From positions 9,110,298-9,174,297 of the forward strand of contig NW_020949602.1 of NCBI RefSeq assembly GCF_900497805.2: DNA of 64,000 nt, written 5' to 3'. The stretch's first letter is position 1. The number at the start of each line of letters is the position of its first letter. The notes under the pieces are model-generated. The model worked only from the letters and a program-made list of their open reading frames with translations, had not been told where the DNA came from and did no database searches. A program made the translations under genes and the position numbers. Shown here piece by piece: positions 11,700 through 22,881 of the stretch. The stretch is from Vombatus ursinus. Its lineage: Eukaryota; Chordata; Mammalia; Diprotodontia; Vombatidae.

Positions 11700-13135
11700 G
11701 ACTATTTCCCCTAACCCAGGCTGCCTCCTCTGTGGCAGACACGTTTTGGTGAGGGAGGTGAGAGCTGGGTAGAGGTTTATGCTCTAAATGTGAGGATGGA
11801 AAGTGGAGATTTGATCTTCCAGACAGTAAACAGCCAGAGTGATTGATTAACCAGGAGAATTACATGATGAATGGATGCAGCTCCTGCCTTTGCCTTCTTT
11901 CCTGAATTGATGGAGGCCCTCTGCTGTGAAATTCCTAGGCCCTGGTGGTTTCTAAAACCCCTGAGGCCCTGAATCTTAAGGTTCCAGGGAACCCCCACTC
12001 TTCTGTTTCTCAAAAATCTTTCTGGGTTTGCTCCTTCCTTTAAGTTTCCCAGGATGATGTGAGCCCTTTTACTTCACATGGATGCTGCCCCATGTGTGCA
12101 GGCCCAGATAGCCTTGGAGGTCCTTTCCAAGTCTGAAATGTTGTCATCCTTTGCTTCCCTCTAGTATTTTGTAAATTAGGATTCTTTTCCCCTTCTCAAG
12201 CTTGTTTTTTATAGCTTCTTTTGGGAAGGGATTTGCTTTAAAAGAAAAGAAAAATAAAGAATTCCAGAGGCAGGATTTGAATGTAGGTCAGGTGGGATTC
12301 AAAGTCTCCAGCCTTGCCTACCTCCAAGATCTTCATCTATGAATCTCTGGGTGTCAGGCATTCTTCTTCTCCCAGGTTCTTCCCCTCTCTGTACAGCCCT
12401 ACTCAGGTTGGATTTGCCATAAAATAAAAACCCGTCTCTAGGCCTGCCTGTCAGCCACCGCTCCAAGCTTCCTCTGCCAGCTCTTCTTTCCTTCACCAGG
12501 TAGCTCATGGTAATCCTAGTTAGCCCTCTCTGTCTTCCTTTCCTCTGCACCTAATCCTCAACCCTTTCTTCTCTGGTGCCTAACCCTACTCTCCACCAAC
12601 ACTGCTCTAAGTTCACAAAAGAATCTCCTTGTGGCCCCAGGAAGGACCATGGCCATGACCTTCCTGAAGCATTTGTCCCTGTAGTTGACTCCATCCTCTC
12701 TCACCACTGCTTCTTATCCCCCACTCTGGTCCTTCTCCCTCCCATCTCATTGATAATCATAGAGGCATAGTTAGAAAAGCCATCATGTTTGCTAATTTCT
12801 GGTTTGCAAAGTATCCCCTAAGGCCATCACCTCCATTTTCTTCTTCCCTAATTTTCTCTCTTTCAGATAGCCAGGGCCTAGTGTAATCTGTCTTTGCTCT
12901 AGACAGATCCCCTTCTCCTGCCTGGGACTCCATCAACTGCCTGGTCCTTGAGCTTATACTTTGCACGCAGCCTTGTTCTTCAGGTGGAATGGTTCTCAAG
13001 CCATGGCAGCTGGAAGTCCACAGTGGTCCTTTGAGGAGCTGCTCCAAGGACTTGAGGATTCATGATGCCAATCTCATGCCAATTCAACCATAGCTCAGCA
13101 TCTGGTAGCTTCCTATTGGAATTAATTATTCTTGC
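11700..13135. other. Unassigned, partly C/T-rich sequence
   Basis: The 12540-12760 part is C/T-rich and may be a very old LINE interior, but I could not align it to any family. No exon-like signal was seen. Confidence 0.4.
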
Positions 13136-13139
13136 CAAT

Positions 13140-13430
13140 TAGGTATAAATCCCATTCATGTTTTTACTACTCCAGGAATGTTGCTGTCCTCAATTTCTCT
13201 GCCTGAGTCAAAGCCTTGGTCTTCCCTCCTTCATTACATCTCTCTTCATGGGTGCCTTCTAGCTCTATTTTATCCCCTACTATATCATAAGCCCTGAGGG
13301 TAAATACAATGGTTTCTTACATTCCACTGTTCACCCCCTAATTCATCCTTATTTCCTTAGGGCCTAGCATATAATCACAGTGCACTGGCAGTTTGTATGT
13401 TTGATAGATACTCATTGAATTGAAATGAAT
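13140..13430 (+). repeat. L2 LINE 3' end
   Basis: CATAAGCCCTGAGGGTAAAT, GGGCCTAGCATATAATCACA and GATACTCATTGAATTG follow sense L2 3' order. Confidence 0.65.
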
Positions 13431-13659
13431 TAAATTAAACCAAGAAGTTAATGTCCTTTCAGTAAGAAAGGCAGGAAGCTAGGAATGAACCTCAGGAATG
13501 ATTATTTCCTAGATTGTTGCATTGGTATTACCTGGGTTGTTCCATTGTTTCTTAGTGTTTTGAATTTTCTATAAGCTTAGATAAAAGTCCTTGCCAGTGT
13601 GAGCTTCATTGGGGGGAGATATTTTCAAATTTCCCTCTAGGCACAGAAAGTAACAATAC

Positions 13660-13912
13660 TTGGCATTAGTATAGTGCTGTGATCCTCATTATTAGACTGT
13701 TTGCTAAAGAGGTCAGAACTTATTGTTCTCATTTATTAGAATGGGCAAACAGAGGCCCCAGAGATAAGTGAGCCTCTTGCAAAGATCGGAGTTGGGGGAG
13801 AAGAAGCAGAGCATCGTCATTCTTGGGTTGGCAAGAATGGTACGTAGCTTGCCCAAGGTTGCCCAGGTAGTGAATGGCCGAACTGAATGCCAGTCTCTAT
13901 GGTGCTGAAGGT
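13660..13912 (-). repeat. MIR-type SINE, degraded
   Basis: GGGCAAACAGAGGCCCCAGA and TTGCCCAAGGTTGCCCAGGT are separated by about 90 unrelated bases. Confidence 0.5.
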
Positions 13913-13929
13913 AAGTATCAGAACAATGG

Positions 13930-14155
13930 TTGCCAGCTAGCGTTTATATAGCACTTGAAGCTTTGTAAGGTGTTTTACCTGTTATGTCATTCGTTTGATC
14001 TTTACAATAACCTCATGAGTAATGTTATCCACGTTATACACATGAGGAAAGGTTAAATAATTTGCCCAGAGTCTCACAGCTTTGGGAGGCAGTGTTGGAA
14101 CTCGGGTCATCTTGACTCTTGATCCAATGTGTTTTTCATTGAGCCAAATGGTCAT
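13930..14155 (-). repeat. MIR-type SINE
   Basis: GTTTATATAGCACTTGAAGC, CTTTACAATAACCTCATGAG, TTTGCCCAGAGTCTCACAGC and a diverged head. Confidence 0.75.
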
Positions 14156-14935
14156 GCATTTCCCATTTCCTCTTTTCATTAAAAAAAAAAAAAATTTTTG
14201 GATTTTACCTGTGATGGCAGCTCGTCATACTGGGTTCCAAAAAAATTAAACAACCTTACAGCCATAGCAGCTGGATTGATGATAGGTGGAAAGTTTATGC
14301 TCTCTTTTTCTCCTGTCATGGAGAGTTCATGTACTCCTGTCCCAAAGCTGGTGACTATCTCAGAGACCACAATGTTTGCTATCCATTGATTGTTTTTTGA
14401 GATTCAATCCAAAAGACAGACTGGTGCTTGTTAAAACTTCCAAAGGTTTGTTTTGCTGTTGTTCTGTTATTGAAGGGTAAAAAACAGAATCGTTTCTTTT
14501 CTAGCCCCGGGTGGTATCAAATTAAATGTGCAGGTCTTTTATAGTAAAATTTCCAGTCACTTCAAAACAGCTATGAAAGTTTTCTGAGAAATAGCCCAGG
14601 GATGCAATTTGGGAAAGTCCTTTTTTACTCTTGTTTCATCATCATTGTAATGATATCAAGGTCATGACAACATTGTAAGTAGAAATTTCTCTTTACATCC
14701 TTGAAGAGAGATGCACATGTTTTAGCCGTGCCTGTAACGCAGGACAATCTGGGTTGATTCTGTAATAGATTGAGTGTATGCCTCTGGGTGACTCTGCACT
14801 AGGAATTTAACCTCCCTGTGCCCTCTAGTATCCTCTAGTATGTCCTCCAAGACAGGAATTTGCAGTGCCGGGGCTGATATGCTTTACTAAAGGGAATTCC
14901 TCATTGGGTCTTCCCTACCAGTGGAATCACTCTTC
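14156..14935. other. Unique sequence with one coding-like block on the minus strand
   Basis: At 14206-14370 the minus strand is open for 55 codons and stops at a donor-like CAG|GTAAAA. I do not recognise the peptide (it includes FGTGVHELSMTGEKESINF) and see no convincing acceptor upstream. It is recorded as unexplained, not as a gene. Confidence 0.3.
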
Positions 14936-14939
14936 AGTT

Positions 14940-16150
14940 GAATCAATTAATCCGCCAACATTTATTAAGCCCTTTCTGTGTACCAAGACCTGTATGAAGT
15001 ATTGGGGATACAAATAAGGGGGTGGGGAGTCTCAGCTCTCACAAAGTTCATGGTCTAATTGGGAGACAATATGGAAAAAACTAGGTACAAAGAAGATGGA
15101 GACATATATAGATATAGGGTAAGTTTGGGATTGTCTTAGAGAGAAGACACTAAGAATAAAAAGCCTGGGAATGACCTTTGTAGAAGATGGGCCTTGTGCT
15201 GAGGCTTAATCCAGAAAATTTAGGAAGTAGAAAGGAGGAGGGACAGAGTTCCAGGAATGGGTTGGGGAGGGGGGCAACCAAAGAAAATCCTCAGAATAGC
15301 AAAGAAGCCAGTGACACAGGATTGTAGAATGCATGGGCAGGAGTAAGATGGAACAAGACTGGATAGGTAAGAAAAACCTAGGTGATTATGGAGGGCTTCA
15401 AAGGCCAAATAGATGATTTGATATTGGATCCTAGAGGTGATAGGGAGATGCTGGAGTTTCTTGAAAAGAAGAATGGTATGGGCAGACCTATAATTTAGGA
15501 AGATCAGTCTAACAGCTTAGTGAAGGATTTCTTTTGGCATGGGGAGAGACTTTAGGCAGCAGCCCCAGAGCAGACCATTGCCCTAGTCCAGATGTGAAGT
15601 GATGAGGGTCTGGCCCAGGGTTGTGGCAGTGTTGGAGAAGAGAAGGGAGCATATATGAGCAATGTTATGAAGGTAGACATGCCAGAACTTCATCACAGGT
15701 TGGATATGAGAGGATGAGATAGAATTTAGGATGAAACCTAGGTTGTGAGACTAGGAGTTTGGTGGGGTCCTTGACAGTAATTGGGAAGTTAGGAAGTGTG
15801 AAGGAGTTTTGGGGTGAAGAGAATGGATTCAGTTTAATATATGTTGAATTTAAGTTATCTATTGGACAGAAAATTCAAGTTGTCTAGTAGACAGCTGGAT
15901 CTCCTGTGGACTGGACCTCAGCATAGAGGTTAGGGGTGGAGACATAAATATGAGAATTCTCCTCTTAGAAATGATAACTGGATCCATGGGAGCTGATGAG
16001 GTCACCAAGCCAAAGGTCAAAGAGAGGGAGAAAAGGGTATAGGATAGATACTTGGGGCACACAAAGGTATAGCTTGGATGCAGATTCAACAAAGGAGACA
16101 GAGAAATGGTCAGTTCAAGAAACATGCCTTTCCCTAGATTTGACACATTT
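14940..16150 (-). repeat. L2-clade LINE, longest copy in the window
   Basis: Runs about 1.2 kb from the antisense 3' end (CAACATTTATTAAGCCCTTT, TATTGGGGATACAAATAAGG) through GATATTGGATCCTAGAGGTG, GGGGAGAGACTTTAGGCAGC and GATGAGGGTCTGGCCCAGGG. On the minus strand the GGGTCTGGCC region lies beside codons resembling the CR1/L2 reverse transcriptase end (compare SRLDYCN). Smaller copies at 25993, 27530 and 57050 share these blocks. Confidence 0.7.
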
Positions 16151-16612
16151 ACATTTTAGCCTGGAGGCCTTGGGGGGGCATCTGAGCTTCTAGACCAGAG
16201 TCAGAAATATGCTTTAGGAAGATGATGTTGACAGTCGTCTGCCAAATGCATCTGGAGCAGGCTTGCAGATGCTAGGAAACCATATTAATGTTGCACTCTA
16301 TGACTGAGGCATATCTTCAACCCACAATATTTATGGATTTAGCATTATTCTGCTTGAGAGAGATGTTTAAACTAACAACATCCCTTCATTCTTCCAGATA
16401 TGCCTGTAGCACAAGACATTTCTCAACTACCATTTATAGGAATCTTGGACAAGGACCATTTCACGTGATAATGTTAAAAATATAGTTATATACCTCAGGC
16501 AAGATAAAAGTTAACATATTACTTCCTCAGTTCAGAGCTATAAGCCAGTTATCTTTGGAACTAGCCATTGGACAAAAGGTTTCATAAAAACCATGCAGTA
16601 CTTCAATGACCA

Positions 16613-16863
16613 GGAGGGTAGCTAGGTGGCCCAGTGGATAGAGTGCTGGACCTGAAGTCACTAAGACTCATCTTCTTGAGTTCAAATCTGACCTCAGACA
16701 CTAGCTGAGTGACCCAGGACAAGTCACTTCACCCTGTTTGCTTCCATTTCTTCATCTGTAAAGTGAGCTGGAGAAGGAAATGGGAAACCATTTCATTATC
16801 TTTGCCAAGAAGACCCTGAACGGGATCTTGAAGAGTTGTAACAGCTGAATAATAAACAGCAAC
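16613..16863 (+). repeat. MAR1/WSINE-type SINE, full length with target duplication
   Basis: Full head-to-tail copy (GGTGGCCCAGTGGATAGAGT, GAGCTGGAGAAGGAAATGGG, TATCTTTGCCAAGAAGACCC). It is flanked by ACTTCAATGACCA (16600-16612) and ACTTCTATGACCA (16864-16876), a 13-bp duplication with one mismatch. Confidence 0.9.
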
Positions 16864-17369
16864 ACTTCTATGACCACTCCCTTCAAGGGTCATTACCACT
16901 TTGAAGTAATCATAGATTACTTCCTCCTGAATAATATGAAAAAAACATTCTGATTTTCAGTGAAGGGCCCCTGGCCCTGGTGTTTGATACCTCCCTAATT
17001 GCTTCTAGGAAGGGGGTCCTTCTGAGGCTAACAAGAGAGAAAGAGAAGCAGGAAATCTTTTTGAAATTTATAATTGAAGAAAGACTGATAAGGGTTTCTC
17101 TTTCAAATTAGCCTTAAGGCTTCAAACTAGGTTAATTTTGAAATTGTTTGTTGATTTCTAAAAGGGAGGAAGGCGCATCTGTTTCCTGAAACACTTGAAA
17201 ATTGTCCAAGTGAGTGATGATGTGAGTCCCAACTAATGTGGTTGTCATGAGAGTAAAGACAAGGAGATATATACTAGAGTTGTTTGGAAGGTAGAATCAC
17301 CAAGACCGTATAGGTCCATTTGAATTAGGTCACCATGTGGTATGTGTGCTTGGAATATTAAGTGCCGAT

Positions 17370-17495
17370 TTTATCCCTTGTCAGACTGGTAGCCTCTCCG
17401 AAGTAGGAATTGTTTCATTCTTGGTCTTTGCAGCTAGTGCTCCTGGAACAGTTCTAAACATTTATTAAATGCTTGTTGATGAAAGGGTTAATGAG
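17370..17495 (+). repeat. L2 LINE 3' end
   Basis: CTCCGAAGTAGGAATTGTTT and AACATTTATTAAATGCTTGT: diverged sense L2 terminus. Confidence 0.6.
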
Positions 17496-17569
17496 GCCTC
17501 CTTCTTTTGTCTCATGTAACACTGTGCTATTCTTTGAGGAAGACTTAGAGGAACTGAGTTACTTCCTCA

Positions 17570-17815
17570 TGTAATGATAATTGCTAATAACCAACCCTTA
17601 TCTAGCCTTTTACATACATTATCTCATCTGAGCTTCTCAATAACCTTGAAACTAGGGATCATCGGTAATGGTAGGTATTATTGTCCACTTATTATTATCC
17701 ACTTGTATGGATGGGGAAACTGAGGCCCATTGATCTGAAGTAACTTAACTTAGTGTCACAAAATTAAGTTTTATGGAGGCAGGAATTCAACCCCAAGTCC
17801 AGTGTTCTTTACAAT
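17570..17815 (-). repeat. MIR-type SINE
   Basis: TTTTACATACATTATCTCAT, GGGGAAACTGAGGCCCATTG and GGCAGGAATTCAACCCCAAG, with a local TTATTGTCCAC duplication. Confidence 0.7.
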
Positions 17816-18029
17816 GTATCACTGGTAGCTATAAGGGGTCTAATACCCTTCCCGTATCCCTAAAGCAAAGGACTGGAATCTCCTGTTTCTCATCCCACTT
17901 TGGATACCCTTTTATGATTTATCTTGCCCTGCCCTTGCCCACTACTGACAGGATTCTGAAAGCCTGGAGTGTAATAATAATGGTGTCAGTGGCTAAGATT
18001 TTCATAGGACTTAAGGTTTGCAAATCATT

Positions 18030-18290
18030 GTAATTATAATGATTGCTAGCATTTACATAGCCCTTTAAGATTTGCAAAACACTTTACAAATATTATCTCA
18101 TTTGTTCATCACAACAACCCTGGAAGCTAGGTGCTATGTTTATCCCCATTTTATAGCTGAGTAAATGGATGCAGACAGCAGGTAAGTGTCACATGCATGG
18201 TCACAGAGTTCATAAATGTTTGAGGCTGGATTTGTACTCTGTTCCTCCTGGTAACCAACTCCAGTTCTTTCCACTGTACCACTCACATTT
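18030..18290 (-). repeat. MIR-type SINE
   Basis: CATAGCCCTTTAAGATTTGC, ACAAATATTATCTCATTTGT, ATCCCCATTTTATAGCTGAG and GGCTGGATTTGTACTC. Confidence 0.75.
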
Positions 18291-18924
18291 CATTCAGATT
18301 AGTACTCCTTCCAATGATATAAATTGGAGCCCTTTCAGGCCTCCCCTACCTTTGAGACTCTCATCTTGGGCTTCTCATATAACCTCCATAGAGGTCAAAA
18401 GCTTTCTTCACTTGGAATCTTCCTTAGCACAACACATGGGGCTGCCTAGATTTTTCTCCCTTGCCCTTACTGCATGACTGGTCTCCCTCTACTGAGCATA
18501 CATTTTCTGAATACCTTTTCATGCTTTGTTTTATAATTCCTTGCAGTATCTAAATAATAATTATTCACATCTTCTTGATCTGCATGTTTGGATTCAAGCT
18601 ACAAATTGAGGATATCTTTCAACTTGCATATATTGATTTTCTATCAGGACTTTTTATGTATACAGTTCAGTGCAGCATTTGGCGTTTCCATTATCTCTCC
18701 ATCTGAAACAGGAGAATCTCAGTCATGTGCAATGGTTTTCTTTTATACCACATTCTGTAACCTTGAATATAAACTCATTCTTCAGAGACTGGTGTGATTG
18801 CCCAGCATGAGAAGTGGCATGGCAGACAGCAGAGTGGTTGGGGCCCTAAGGACCTGCATTTGAATTTTACTGTAGATACTTTCTACCTCTGTGACCCACA
18901 GTATGTCTTTAACCTGTCTGTCTC

Positions 18925-19125
18925 CTGGCTTCCTTCAGGTCCCAGTAAAAACCCCACTTCTATTCCCCTGCCCCCACATTTCAACTCCCCTTTATGTGTG
19001 GTCTTCTCTTCTCAAAATGTAAGCTGCTTGAGGACAAGGGCTATCTTTCTTTTTGCTTCTATTTCTATGTCAAGCTCTTGGCGAGCATGCCTGGCACGCA
19101 GTGAAGTAAGGGCTTGATAAAGCTT
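18925..19125 (+). repeat. L2 LINE 3' end
   Basis: AAATGTAAGCTGCTTGAGGA then CAAGGGCTATC, CATGCCTGGCACGCAGTGAA and GGGCTTGATAAAGC. Confidence 0.75.
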
Positions 19126-19129
19126 GTTG

Positions 19130-19345
19130 GAAGCTTCTTCCTACCAAGTGTTTCCCAATCCCCTGGAATGCTAGAACCTTCCCTGTCTTGATTATCTCCA
19201 ATGCATTTAACCTGGTTTGTACAAAGTTTTTTGTGTGTTGTCGCCCCCGTTAGACTGGGAGATCCTTGGGAACATTTTTTTGTCTTTGGGTCTGGGGCAC
19301 TTAGTCCAGTGCCTGGCCTGTAGTAGATGGTTAATTGTTGATGAG
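19130..19345 (+). repeat. L2 LINE 3' end, directly following another
   Basis: CTGGAATGCTAGAACCTTCC, TGGTTTGTACAAAGTTTTTT, CCCCGTTAGACTGGGAGATC and CAGTGCCTGGCCTGTAGTAG. Two L2 ends lie head to tail. Confidence 0.75.
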
Positions 19346-19605
19346 TCACAATTTGACTTACTGTGCCTCAGCCTTCTAATCTGCAAAATGGGCAAGCTGC
19401 AGTACTTAACCTCCAAGGTCTGTCCCACCTTCTATCTAGACCTCAGTGTCCTTATTTATGAAATGAATTGATAGAACTACATGACCTCTATGGTCCCCTC
19501 TACCTCCAGATCCATAACCCTCCATCACTGTGTCCTTCTGCATTTATGAAATGAGGTGGTTGGGGTAGATGGCCACTAAAATCACTTCGAGTTCTAGAAC
19601 TATGA
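19346..19605 (+). repeat. SINE tail module repeated three times
   Basis: Three successive units of the kind CTCAG..CTTCTAATCTGCAAAATG ... CTAGA..CCAT: near 19370-19437, 19438-19510 and 19525-19605. Each resembles the L3/CR1-like tail found on some MIR-type SINEs here (e.g. 28797-28985). Confidence 0.6.
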
Positions 19606-20065
19606 TGCTAAGATCCATGTATTATATTCTTTCTATCTCAATGGAAGACATTGTGTAAAAAAACAAACAAACAACTGAGCCTCAGTTTTAGCAAGAGGAT
19701 CTGCAGTGCCAAAAGTGCTGTGCAGCTTGCCCAAGTGATGCAGCTGCCCTCCTCATCTGGCTCAACTGGGGTGGACCAGCCACATAATTGGGTAATGCAT
19801 GGCCAATCCACGTCCTTCTTTGGAATCCTTGTGACAAATGCCTCCGACATGTTGGGAATATCCTTTGTGGTTGTTCTCTTTGAGGACATTGTTAAATTTT
19901 GCACAAGACGAGAGAGTACAAGGGCTGCTGTCACAAGGAAGCTGGCCTCAGATGTCCTTCAGAGTTTTGATGATTTAAAGGAAAAAAACTCCCCTCTTCC
20001 CTTGCCAACATTTCCAGTGGATCATCTTTCCCTTGGAACTGGCTTCTTGATCTGGACTGATGAAC

Positions 20066-20165
20066 TTCATTCAGTCAATCAGTATTCAACAAGAATGTAC
20101 TGGGTGCCTGCTGTCTTTGTTCTGGGCGCTATGGGAAGTGCCAGGGGCACAAAGAGATAAGATAT
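20066..20165 (-). repeat. L2 LINE 3' end
   Basis: TCAGTCAATCAGTATTCAAC, GTACTGGGTGCCTGCTGTCT and GGCGCTATGGGAAGTG. It forms the end of a 169-codon open frame that is otherwise unexplained. Confidence 0.7.
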
Positions 20166-20273
20166 TACATAGGTGTGTGTGCGTGCATAGTTAAGTTATT
20201 GTGATAGGATCCCAACTTTATTTAGATGGGGAAGGGACCATGGGGTCATAGGTTTAGTGTGGGAAGCAACCCT

Positions 20274-20457
20274 GTTAGTGTTCAGTCATTTCCGTCATGT
20301 CCAACTCTTGGTGACCCCATTTCGGGTTTTCTTAGCAAAGATACTGGAATGGTTTGCCATTTCCTTCTCCAGCTCATTTTTGCCTTTGAGAAAAGTTACA
20401 CAGCTAGTAAGTGTCTGCAGCCAGATTTGAACTCAGGAAGATGAATTTTCCTGACTC
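20274..20457 (-). repeat. MAR1/WSINE-type SINE (cluster copy 1)
   Basis: GTTCAGTCATTTCCGTCATG, CTTAGCAAAGATACTGGAAT and CCAGATTTGAACTCAGGAAG. It has an internal deletion between tail and head. Confidence 0.85.
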
Positions 20458-20460
20458 TAG

Positions 20461-20632
20461 GGCAGTGGATAGAGCGCTAGCCCTGCAGTCAGGAGGACTT
20501 GAGTTCAAATCTGGCCTCAGACACTTCGTAACTGTGTGACCCTGGGCAAGTCACTTAACCCTGTTTGCCTCAGTGTCCTCATCTGTAAAAATGAGCTTGA
20601 GACAGAAATGGCAAACATTCTAGTATCTTTTT
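20461..20632 (+). repeat. MAR1/WSINE-type SINE (cluster copy 2)
   Basis: GGCAGTGGATAGAGCGCTAG, GAGTTCAAATCTGGCCTCAG, TGACCCTGGGCAAGTCACTT and the start of the long tail. Confidence 0.85.
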
Positions 20633-20735
20633 CACACAACTAGTAAATACTTGAGGACAGAATTGAACTCAGCAAAATGAATATTCCTGACTTAGGCCCA
20701 GGGCTCTATGCACTATGGGGCTCCCTAGCTGTCCT
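20633..20735 (-). repeat. MAR1/WSINE-type SINE head (cluster copy 3)
   Basis: ACAACTAGTAAATACTTGAG to GGGGCTCCCTAGCTGTCC, inverted with respect to copy 2. It repeats the head already present in copy 1, so it is a separate insertion or a duplication. Confidence 0.75.
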
Positions 20736-20739
20736 AAGG

Positions 20740-20885
20740 GAAGGGACCTTAGAGGCCATCAAGTTTGACTCCCTCCTTATACAAATAAGGAAACTGAGTC
20801 CTAGAGGTTAAATGGCTTACTTGCTAAAGGTTGCACAGGTAGAAAGTGACAGGGCAAAGACCCAAACAGAAATCCTCTGCTGCAA
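20740..20885 (-). repeat. MIR-like fragment
   Basis: GGGACCTTAGAGGCCATCAA, AAGGAAACTGAGTCCTAGAG and GGTTGCACAGGTAGAAAGTG. Confidence 0.65.
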
Positions 20886-20949
20886 ATTTCCTCTTGTTTA
20901 CACAAAAGAAATTCAAAACAACCTTTATTAAGAGTAAAAATTTGAAGAA

Positions 20950-21182
20950 TAGTTAGAATTTCTATAGCACTTTAAGCTATGCGGTGCATTTTACGATATT
21001 CTCATTTGATCCTCACAACCACCGTGAGAGGTCGTTGCTCTTGTCATTCCCATTTTACAAAGAAGGAAACTAAGGCAGCCAGAAAGTAAATGACTTGCCC
21101 AGGGTCACACCTTTAGTAAGTGCCTGAGGCTGGATCTGAGCTCAGGTCCAGCACTCTGTGTTGTGCACAGTGTCACCAGGAA
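20950..21182 (-). repeat. MIR-type SINE, near full length
   Basis: TATAGCACTTTAAGCTATGC, CATTTGATCCTCACAACCAC, GACTTGCCCAGGGTCACACC and GGCTGGATCTGAGCTCAGGT. Confidence 0.8.
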
Positions 21183-21689
21183 GCTCTCTTTGGCCATGAA
21201 AGATTTTGTGGTTTCTTCCTCCTTCCTTTAGCAGCCATGTCTTGCCTTTCCTCTCTTTTCCTCTCCCTTTTCCTTCCCATCTAGGCTTCCCTTCCAGTCA
21301 CCTTCATTCTCACCTGTGTGATGCCAGTCTTTCTTTCAATGGAGAGGATCCATCCAGGGCTCTGAATGTCAATTACTGGCCATGTCTGACCAGGTGTATC
21401 CTTGTCATAATGCAGGAAAGACACCCTGCTAGCCTGTGCCCAGTAACAGCCTCCGCCTAAAAATAGCCAGAAAGTTATTGAAGCTCAGTGGAGCCAAAGA
21501 AATGAGAAAGTGAACAAGCCAGGACCAGGGCAGAGTAAGTGAATCTGGCTAGGGAGGGAGGGGACAGGGGGGAGGGGAACGACTAACATCGGTCCCTGTT
21601 TTGGCCGTCCTCTTGTACCTCTTCCCTTGGAGAAGAGGATCTGTGATTTTTTTGTCAACCAAGGAAACTCCCTCCAATAAGGCACAGAC

Positions 21690-21840
21690 AATCTAATGAG
21701 TCTTAGATCAGCAACTGAGGCACAGAGGGCTGAAGTGCCCTAACTCCGGGTCACTTGACTAGAAAGTAGAAGGGTGGATTTGAATCCAGCTTTTGTTGCC
21801 TCCAAGACATGCGTTAGCTCCTTGTTCACTACTCAATGTT
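21690..21840 (-). repeat. MIR-type SINE fragment
   Basis: GCAACTGAGGCACAGAGGGC, GGGTCACTTGACTAGAAAGT and GGATTTGAATCCAGCTTTTG. Confidence 0.6.
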
Positions 21841-22289
21841 GCTTCTTTATCCTTAGTATAACTGTATTAAGAGCAAGGCAACCATTACATGTGCTTAAGG
21901 AAGGGGATGTGATAAGATCTAAGAACTCAAATGTGTTTGTGCTGAAACACTCAGCAGGGTGACTGTGACAGTGGAGGACAGGGCAGTTTTAGAAATAGTT
22001 CAGAGAAAAGTTCAGAAGAAAAGAAATAAACAGGGTAGAACTCCAAGTGGGTCCATGCAAGCATGGCTCTCTACCAGGTGCTGTTTTCTTCCCCATCTGG
22101 CCCTTAACTCCAGCTATTTTCAAAATCACCCAATATCCTGTAAAAGTACTGGCTAAGAATGCTTTAGCGTAGCCCTTTATTCCCTTCTATCATCCATGGT
22201 TGCTTGCTGGCTTGGCCCTCTTGGGGTTACAAATGGCCCTCCATCTCTGCCTTTGCATTGGCTCTCCCCCATTCCGGGAGTGCTGTGCC

Positions 22290-22603
22290 CCACCCCTCTT
22301 TGTCTCTTTCTTTGTCTGCTTTGAATACTTGGCTCAGAACCCACCTTCTGCAGAAGATCTTTGTTGTTCCAGCCAATTGCTAGCTCCTCTTTGTTGGTTA
22401 CGTTCATAGAGTCTGTTTGTAAGTGCGTGTGTGTGAATGTGTGTGTGTGTAATGTTCCTAGACATTTACATGTCATCTCCCCCATTACATTGGATGCTCT
22501 TCTAGTATGTTTGTCTTTCTTTCTATGCCCTGTGCTTTGCAGAGTGCCTGGACCCATGGTAAGCTCTTAATAGATGCTTGTTCTCTCACTGACTGACTCC
22601 AAC
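22290..22603 (+). repeat. L2 LINE 3' end with internal GT microsatellite
   Basis: CTTGGCTCAGAACCCACCTT, CCCATTACATTGGATGCTCT, GCAGAGTGCCTGGACCCATG and TTAATAGATGCTTGTTCTC. A GT repeat lies at 22424-22450. Confidence 0.7.
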
Positions 22604-22881
22604 ATCCACTAATGGGTGTGTTTTTCTTGCACAGCACAGCACAGCTCAAGCTCTTACAGTCAGTCTCCTTTTGAACCTCAGATAGACTATGTAGCTGAGG
22701 TCCTGTTGTCAAGGTCATGTATGTCTCTCTTTCCTCTACCAGAGAGGCTGTGATTAGTAAGCCTTTCTTTTGCTCAGAGGGCCAAAGCTATATTAGATTT
22801 ATTAGCTAGTAATAGTCAAGTTCTCTGCATTTTTTTCCAATTAAATTTCTCACCCAATGTCAATGAAATTCTCTTTTTATT

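Noticed and set aside
12540-13135. Possible LINE interior in the C/T-rich block
   Set aside because: I could not align it to the L2 order seen elsewhere in the window, so it is left unassigned.
19651-20160. 169-codon open frame on the + strand
   Set aside because: It starts in an A-rich SINE-like tail and ends in an antisense L2 end. No domain is recognisable and there are no splice or promoter signals. It is probably chance.
21206-21460. Possible signal-peptide-like frame in a pyrimidine-rich block
   Set aside because: The hydrophobic run comes from CTTTTCC-type low complexity; no exon boundaries or conservation argument.
22177-22557. 126-codon minus-strand frame
   Set aside because: It overlaps a sense L2 3' end and its GT repeat. 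Composition follows the repeat.
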